Positions 58,004 through 64,000 of a DNA stretch of 64,000 nt are shown here, piece by piece. The stretch covers positions 94,474,451-94,538,450 of the forward strand of contig CM068825.1 in NCBI GenBank assembly GCA_028554795.2, in the 5' to 3' direction. Every line of letters begins with the position of its first letter. Position 1 is the stretch's first letter. The notes under the pieces were generated by a model, which did not search any database, was not told the DNA's origin, and saw only the letters and a list, made by a program, of their open reading frames with translations. Source of the DNA: Sinohyriopsis cumingii (lineage: Eukaryota > Mollusca > Bivalvia > Unionida > Unionidae). A program made the position numbers and the translations under genes.

Positions 58004-58458
58004 ATTATATACTAGGACATGTAGCAAGCATAACTCTAGAAAGCTGAATTATACTAGGACATGTAGCCAATCAAATTCTAGAAAAATGAATTATACTAGG
58101 ACATCAAGCCAATCAAATTCTAGAAAAATGAATTATACTAGGACATGTAGCCAATCAAATTCTAGAAAACTGAATTATGCTAGGACATGAAGCCAATCAA
58201 ATTCTGGAAAACTGTATTATACTAGGACATGTAGCCAATCAAATTCTAGAAAACTGAATTATACTAGGACATGTAGCCAATCAAATTCTAGAAATCTGAA
58301 TTGTACTAGGACATGTAGCCAACTGAATTCTTGAAAACAGAATTATACTAGAACATGTTGCTAATCAAATTCTAGAAAACTGATTTAAAGTGGGACATGA
58401 AGTAATCAAATTCTAAAAATTCAATTATACTAGGACATGTCAGCAATCAAACTTCAAA
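58004..58458. repeat. 42-bp tandem repeat, about 10 copies
   Basis: Units 'attatactaggacatgtagc' + 'caatcaaattctagaaaact' + 'ga'. Because 42 is a multiple of three, the + strand stays open for the first five units (a YTRTCSQSNSRK-type period), but later units bring stops. No evidence of a gene. Confidence 0.9.
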
Positions 58459-58479
58459 AGATGTGTCCTGCTACACTTG

Positions 58480-58900
58480 CATATATAGTAAACAATGAAA
58501 CTCTGGGGGCGGTTTATTTTGCAGTCTGAAACATAGGACATTTTGCCCTGATTTCATGCAAAGAATTGCACTATCTTTACTGTTTCCATAGACTTATCAC
58601 TGAATCAAACAATTATATTTAATTGTCTGATTGGACTTCACTTTTAAAACATACAAACTTATGTAACGCAAAGTATTTCTGGTTTACAGGCTGAAAACAC
58701 AGACTTATTGACCTATTCATAGCCAAAACAATAGTATTGGAATTCAGTCTCACATGTAATTAATTACAATAACATTTGCCATCTCACTTATGCCCTCTCT
58801 TGATGAAGTGAGATGATTTCACTTTTAACGAAAACAGAGTCTTATACATGCATATGTATAAGTCCCTGATAAAAAAAATTTTCATTGCAAAACGTCTATA
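58480..58900 (-). other. Intron of the - strand gene, nothing recognised
   Basis: No supported features. Confidence 0.3.
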
Positions 58901-58903
58901 GAT

Positions 58904-58906
<3 letters not shown>

Positions 58907-58988
<82 letters not shown>
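58907..58988. repeat. (AT)n microsatellite
   Basis: About 80 bp of alternating AT. Confidence 0.95.
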
Positions 58989-58991
<3 letters not shown>

Positions 58992-59291
58992 AGTTATGGA
59001 CCAAATGAAAGCTGCTGAAATATCAAAACTTTATTAGAAGTATATCCTAGGCCTGGAAAACTTTTTATACTTATCATATGTATTTAACTGAAACATTACC
59101 TCAAAACTTTGGAAATCTACATGAAATAGTGAAATGCATTTAACAAGGATGCCATAATTTATGAAAATAAATTCTGTCAAGGGTGAATTAATAATTGCTG
59201 TAACTTTTATACCAGTTGGGTAAAAAAAACTGTACATGGGAAGAAGTGTTTCCAAATGCAATAAATTATATGTCAAAACATATGACACACC

Positions 59292-59660
59292 TAACTACAT
59301 GTACAAGTCTTCTGAGGGTCAAATTTACCACCGTATATTGGTAATGTAACTACATATTCAGTAGGCTTCAGAGGGTCCAATCTACCAATGTATAATGGTC
59401 ACTACATGTACTCTAGTCTTCTGAAGGTCAAATCTACCATTGTATAATGGTAATTACATGTACATAAGTCTTCTTAGGGTCAAATCTACCATTGTATAAT
59501 GGTAATTACATGCACAGAAGTCTTCTGAAGGTCAAATCTACCACTTTATACTGGTAATGTAACTACATGTAGAGAAGTCTTCTGAGGGTCAAATCTACCA
59601 CTTTTATACTATTAATGTAACTACATGTATAGTAGTCTTCTGAGGGCCAACTATACCACT
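59292..59660. repeat. Roughly 55-60-bp tandem repeat, six to seven copies
   Basis: Units share 'gtcttctgagggtcaaatct', 'accattgtataatggtaat' and 'gtaactacatgta'. Each unit contains the short inverted pair 'accatt..aatggt'. Confidence 0.85.
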
Positions 59661-59734
59661 GTAGCATGCTAGGTGGCATTGCAATTGCAGTATACACAGA
59701 TTCTGTCTGTACAACTGTTTCTCAGCAGGATGCC

Positions 59735-59798
59735 TGCCAGTGACTACAAGATGCTGGCTTTAAGTCTGCCAGTGACTACAAGATGCTGGCTTTCAGTC
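59735..59798. repeat. 32-bp tandem duplication
   Basis: 'gccagtgactacaagatgct' + 'ggcttt.agtct' occurs twice in a row. It lies in a locally open + strand frame (59673-59954), but there is no recognisable protein motif. Confidence 0.8.
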
Positions 59799-59959
59799 TG
59801 CAAACTGCCCAAGAGAAAGATTGGGCAGATGGCAGTATGTCTGACACCTTCACATTTTGCTAACTCCCATTTGCCTGACTACCTGCTCACTGTTGAGTCC
59901 AAAGTTCTGGGTGATACTTTACAATGGACCATGTATGCCCTTGAAAGACAGTAAGTCAT

Positions 59960-61248
59960 CATGTGTAATAAATGAGATGACAAGAAGATTGAGGACTAGA
60001 TGAAGCACCTCATGGACCTCAGTAGATATGTATGACAACTTGTTACTTCAAGCAAATTTCACAGACCCTGAACCAACAGCACTTCATGCAATGGAAGATT
60101 TCGGTCTACATAGGAAAATATGGTTTAGTACTCTTTCATTATACAATGGTAGATGTGCTCTAGATATTTTGGGCATAATTTCTATGAAGCCCGTTCTGTG
60201 TACTAGCATGCACTGTGAAATCATTTATTTTCACTAGTATCAATTTTATTCTTGTTTTTAAATGAAATTTTTTGCAGTACCTAAATTTATGTGCAGTGGA
60301 ATGGGTTCTCAAAAACATTTTTGTTTGTTGGGATTTTAAATTTGTTGTTTGTAGCAATCACAAAACTCCATGAAAAGTAGCACCCAGCAAACAAAATTGG
60401 ATGAAGAGTACCTAAAAAGACAACAAACTGGTTTTGTGAATTTTAAAGATGCTTGAAATGAGACAGAAGTAAAAGTATACATTTTAAAAATCTTTTATAG
60501 ATTTTGACATTATGGAAAAAAAGAACACATTCCTTCATCTGTACAAGATATCATTTTTTAATACCAATTAGAAAACCATTTGAGGTCAGTTCATTACTCT
60601 AGATTAATTTCAGTCAGCTTGTATCAGTTAAAATGCAATTTATTTTTTTGTTTTAATTCTGACACAATTTCACTCTTTCAGAATGAGGCTGTACTAAATC
60701 AAAATCCAAGAAAAATTACAATCCACAGAAAAAGAAAAGGAAGATGAAATTAATGCATATGGACAAAAAGAACTTTCTAGAGATGGCATATTTCCCCAAT
60801 TCAGTATGATCAATTTTTATGCTACTTATGCTAGAAACCTATCCACTGTCAAATTATTTACCACTTATGCTATACTTTTCTTTCCATGTTACCAAACAAT
60901 ACTTTAAGTGAAATATTCTAAGTATCAAACAGTACCTCAGACACACAGACAGACATAGAGATAACTACCCTTATATTACATACTATATCAGATAACATGA
61001 AATAGCAGACAAACTTTAAAATTCTTCAAAAAGAAAAGAATTTATGTATATTATAAACAGTAAGCATAAAAATTTATTTTCTGATTAGATCAAACCATTA
61101 CCTGCAATGCCCTGTATATAATCTTGTAAATACAGGTTTGATATGAGTTGTGTGCCCCCAAACCAGGCCTAGGATTATACAAGCAACAGCACACATAGAG
61201 GAAAGATGAACTTGTTCTAGTCTCCATTTTTAGCCAATCAAATCCTAC
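59960..61248 (-). other. Intron of the - strand gene, nothing recognised
   Basis: An open frame at 60028-60237 (+) has no recognisable motif or splice context. Confidence 0.3.
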
Positions 61249-61294
61249 CTTAGAAATCTTAGTCAGAGACAGCTGAACCAGCTGATTCGGGACG
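61249..61294 (-). CDS. Probable internal coding exon of the unrecognised - strand gene
   Basis: On the - strand, acceptor ttttccatctcacag precedes a 46-nt segment ending AAG|gtagga. Only one of its three frames is open; that frame reads VPNQLVQLSLTKISK after one base completing a codon, and leaves in phase 0. Phase 0 is what the terminal exon at 50269 requires. The intron between would be about 11 kb and contains duplication B, the second satellite array and several MITEs. A 46-nt exon is short, so chance cannot be excluded. Confidence 0.5.
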
Positions 61295-61299
61295 CTGTG

Positions 61300-62233
61300 A
61301 GATGGAAAATGTTAAAAAAATTTGCAAAAATTTTGAAATAATTTTTTACTAATCTTTACTATGAAAACAGATTAAAAAGTACATAAATGATTTGCCAATT
61401 TATATTCATCTCTGTGCTAAAGGTTACTGCATACATTAAACAAAAATAACAAAATGGCTCCAGCTATGAATAGAATCAACAATAAGCTCTAGAAATGTCA
61501 ATAATTTCAAAAAATTCTTAACAACTATATTAAGGTAATTCTTGTTTAACTTGATTCTTCATTAATTTTATATGAATATTTCACTTGTAGCATAATTAGT
61601 TTCTCTTTAGATATAACCCTATAAAATGTTTCTTAGATCTACATTCTGTCTTTCATATCATTCACTGTTCTATGATACAGTTTTCATGCTTCACAATAAA
61701 TTTAAGTCATTAAACAGGACAATAAAACCCGATTCTTTCTTTTAAATAAAAGCAAGATATGGCAATGTTTGTCTGGACAATTTAGCATTTTATCTGAGGG
61801 AACATTTTTTCCAATCAATATTCCAAGAGAATATGGTCTCAAGGAAAAAAGGACTTAATGAAGTTTTTAAAATCTTTAATATTTATTGGAAAATAATTCA
61901 TCTCTTTATACAAAATCATTTTTACTATTTAAAATATTTCTATTTAAGCAAGCAAATATAAACATATGTGTGTGCATCTTTGAAAAAAAAAACTTTCACA
62001 CCATTGAGCAAAATTGTAATTATTTTCCATGATACCAAGAGCATGTTCTACACTAAATCATAATGAAAAAGAATATAGCATAGTCAGACATACAAACAGA
62101 CACATACATATGCTGTAAAGAATTCATATATGATACTTTAAATTTCTGCTAACTGAGAATGAAAGAATGTGTATATCAGAAAAAATACTATAAATGCTTT
62201 AAATTCTATTGACTGAAATGAAAACTTCACTAG

Positions 62234-62235
<2 letters not shown>
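61300..62235 (-). other. Probable intron, nothing recognised
   Basis: AT-rich DNA. No further exon of the - strand gene could be identified. Confidence 0.3.

Positions 62236-62281
<46 letters not shown>
62236..62281. repeat. (TG)n microsatellite
   Basis: About 46 bp of alternating GT. Confidence 0.95.
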
Positions 62282-62283
<2 letters not shown>

Positions 62284-62284
62284 G

Positions 62285-63095
62285 CAAACTGCCTAGCTAA
62301 TATCTGATAAGTAAATATGTCTTCTTCTTTAATCATATCCTTCATGAGATAAAATTATGAGTTAAATTAAAAATTTGATATTGTAGTCTGTGATAAAAGT
62401 ATGAGCTGGCAAAATAAATGTGCATATTCTGGAACATTTAAAAGGGAAAATAAATTTTTAAATTTATATTTAAACTTTTGGGATTCCATAGATATATAAA
62501 GTCTCATATTTTTAACATAATTCACAGCAGCATAGAAAGAAACTGAATTAATAAGTTCTTGACTAGCGCTAGTTGTATTATCCATTGACTATATTTTTAA
62601 AGTGTCAAGACTCAACCAATTAACAGCAACAAATCAAACCATTCATCCCATGTCTAAAATATAAAGTATATAAAGTATAAATAAAGCTCTCAAATACCAC
62701 AAGATGATTTTAAAAAATGTCCAAGAAGAACCTGATTCCTTTCTGGTTATAATATTAATGAAAATTATTGGTCTCCTCTATGAAAGCCTCAACTACTAAG
62801 ATACAGATAGCACTTGCATGAATAACCTTTACAAACTACTGAATACCATATGACTTGGCAGGCCTGTCCTCCAGTTTATATTGTTCTTAACATCAAAAAT
62901 TAGCTGTTCATAAAATAAAAGGTATGGTAAATAAAAGTTTCTTTCACAAATAAAACAGTAGCTGAAGGGTTTTTATCCATACTTCCAATGTCAAGGACAA
63001 AGTAATCAAATTTATAACTACAAGCTCATTAAAACAGATCATAATCTAACATGCTTTTTTGTTTTCATTATTTATTTTTCCCAAACAAGATGGAT
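62285..63095. other. Nothing recognised
   Basis: AT-rich DNA without supported features. Confidence 0.3.
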
Positions 63096-63096
63096 T

Positions 63097-63098
<2 letters not shown>

Positions 63099-63191
<93 letters not shown>
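63099..63191. repeat. (AT)n microsatellite
   Basis: About 93 bp of alternating TA. It makes an artificial Tyr-Ile open frame. Confidence 0.95.
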
Positions 63192-63194
<3 letters not shown>

Positions 63195-63425
63195 TTGTTT
63201 CAAACCACTTGTAAAGTTTCCACAACCTTTACAAGGAGTTCAGATAATATACCCAACCAGAAAAGAAAACACACAGTTATTTCTGATCCAATAGAAGTAA
63301 TCAGGGTTTTACATACTTTTCTTGAATTTTTGGGTTGACATTGATAAAGTTTGCTATTTTCTTTTCATCTCAAATGATGATGTATGAAAGTAAATCAAAC
63401 ATTTTCTTGAAGATTTATATTATTC

Positions 63426-63442
63426 TTTTTCTTCATCTTCAT

Positions 63443-63473
<31 letters not shown>

Positions 63474-63487
63474 TTATTATTATTATC
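63426..63487. repeat. (CTT)n(ATT)n microsatellite
   Basis: Pyrimidine-rich cttcat/ctt run followed by att units. Confidence 0.9.
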
Positions 63488-63489
63488 AC

Positions 63490-64000
63490 ATAAAAGTGAA
63501 GAAAGTCAGATCTATGCCCTTCAATCTGCATCAAGTTTTCATGGCATCATCATAAGCTTACTACAGTGGACACCATCTTATATGGCAATCCCTTCTGCAG
63601 CAGGAAATGGCATTATAAGAAGGATGGTCTTTCTAGAGTGAGATCACACAGATGTAATAGTTACATATGAAGTATGAAAGGTGTAAGCAATTTTTAAATA
63701 TTTAACATTTTCATTTAAAAATTTACAGACATGTTTTAGAATCAATGTGATATTATTTATATCAATGTCATTTAAAATAATTAAGAATAATTATTGATAA
63801 TGATGCAAAATCGCATTGCCAATGAAATCAGGGCACAAACATCTGACTATAACTTCACTGTAACATATATTTCAATTTCCCACTTCTGTACTCTATTTGA
63901 ATCTTTCAGATGTTAAATCTATCAGCGATCAAAGGACTCTCCTTCTTTTCATTTAGTCAAATTACTTTTCCTTTCGAACTGTGATTATCTGATGAAATTT
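63490..64000. other. Nothing recognised
   Basis: A short 'cagtggacaccatcttatat' motif with a loosely inverted 'cattataagaaggatggtct' lies at 63563-63632 and may be a small transposon remnant. No exon is supported. Confidence 0.25.

Noticed and set aside
59673-59954. 93-residue + strand frame with a possible donor at its end
   Set aside because: It contains a recent 32-bp duplication that shifts frame between copies, and has no recognisable motif or acceptor.
63051-63338. 95-residue open frame
   Set aside because: It is a translated (AT)n microsatellite giving alternating Tyr-Ile.

Overview
This is AT-rich, repeat-rich animal nuclear DNA, most likely from a bivalve or related mollusc. The pointers are spliced genes with long introns, tRNA-derived SINEs with clean target-site duplications, old dispersed repeats containing a 'cataactctggaaaa'-type core that I associate with bivalve genomes, and many tandem arrays. 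There are no bacterial-style genes. Most of the sequence is intron and repeat.

Two host genes can be supported. On the + strand, exons at 8002-8094, 8790-8891, 15058-15231, 17210-17423, 20974-21171 and 24748-24825 join in phase and encode the C-terminal half of a MOK/RAGE-type MAPK-like kinase, from the APE region to the stop codon. Exons for the N-lobe, catalytic loop and activation loop must lie upstream of the window. A further 51-nt candidate exon at 9945-9995 is phase-compatible and would insert 17 residues. On the - strand, a terminal exon (49973-50269) and a probable preceding coding exon (61249-61294) belong to a gene I do not recognise; its 5' part should lie beyond 64000.

Layout. 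1-2850: decayed virus-like gene block on the - strand (double-jelly-roll capsid-like family), probably an old Polinton-like insertion in an upstream MOK intron. 2850-8000: intron with a 31-bp satellite. 8000-24825: MOK exons, with introns holding SINEs, palindromic MITEs, a TA-flanked DNA transposon relic, a non-LTR retrotransposon with a twin-priming inversion, and a hAT-type MITE with a perfect 8-bp duplication. 24826-46300: 3' region and intergenic DNA with several degenerate 150-190-bp repeat arrays. 46330-55990: two direct copies of a 62-bp satellite plus about 0.9 kb of flank, bracketing the terminal exon of the - strand gene. 56000-64000: intron and upstream DNA with 42-bp and roughly 55-bp arrays and microsatellites.

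The most unusual points are a 63-bp tandem repeat that crosses a MOK exon-intron border and multiplies in-frame splice donors, the candidate MOK cassette exon, the twin-primed LINE, and the paired satellite and segmental duplications around an exon. I see no evidence of a defence system, CRISPR array or operon.
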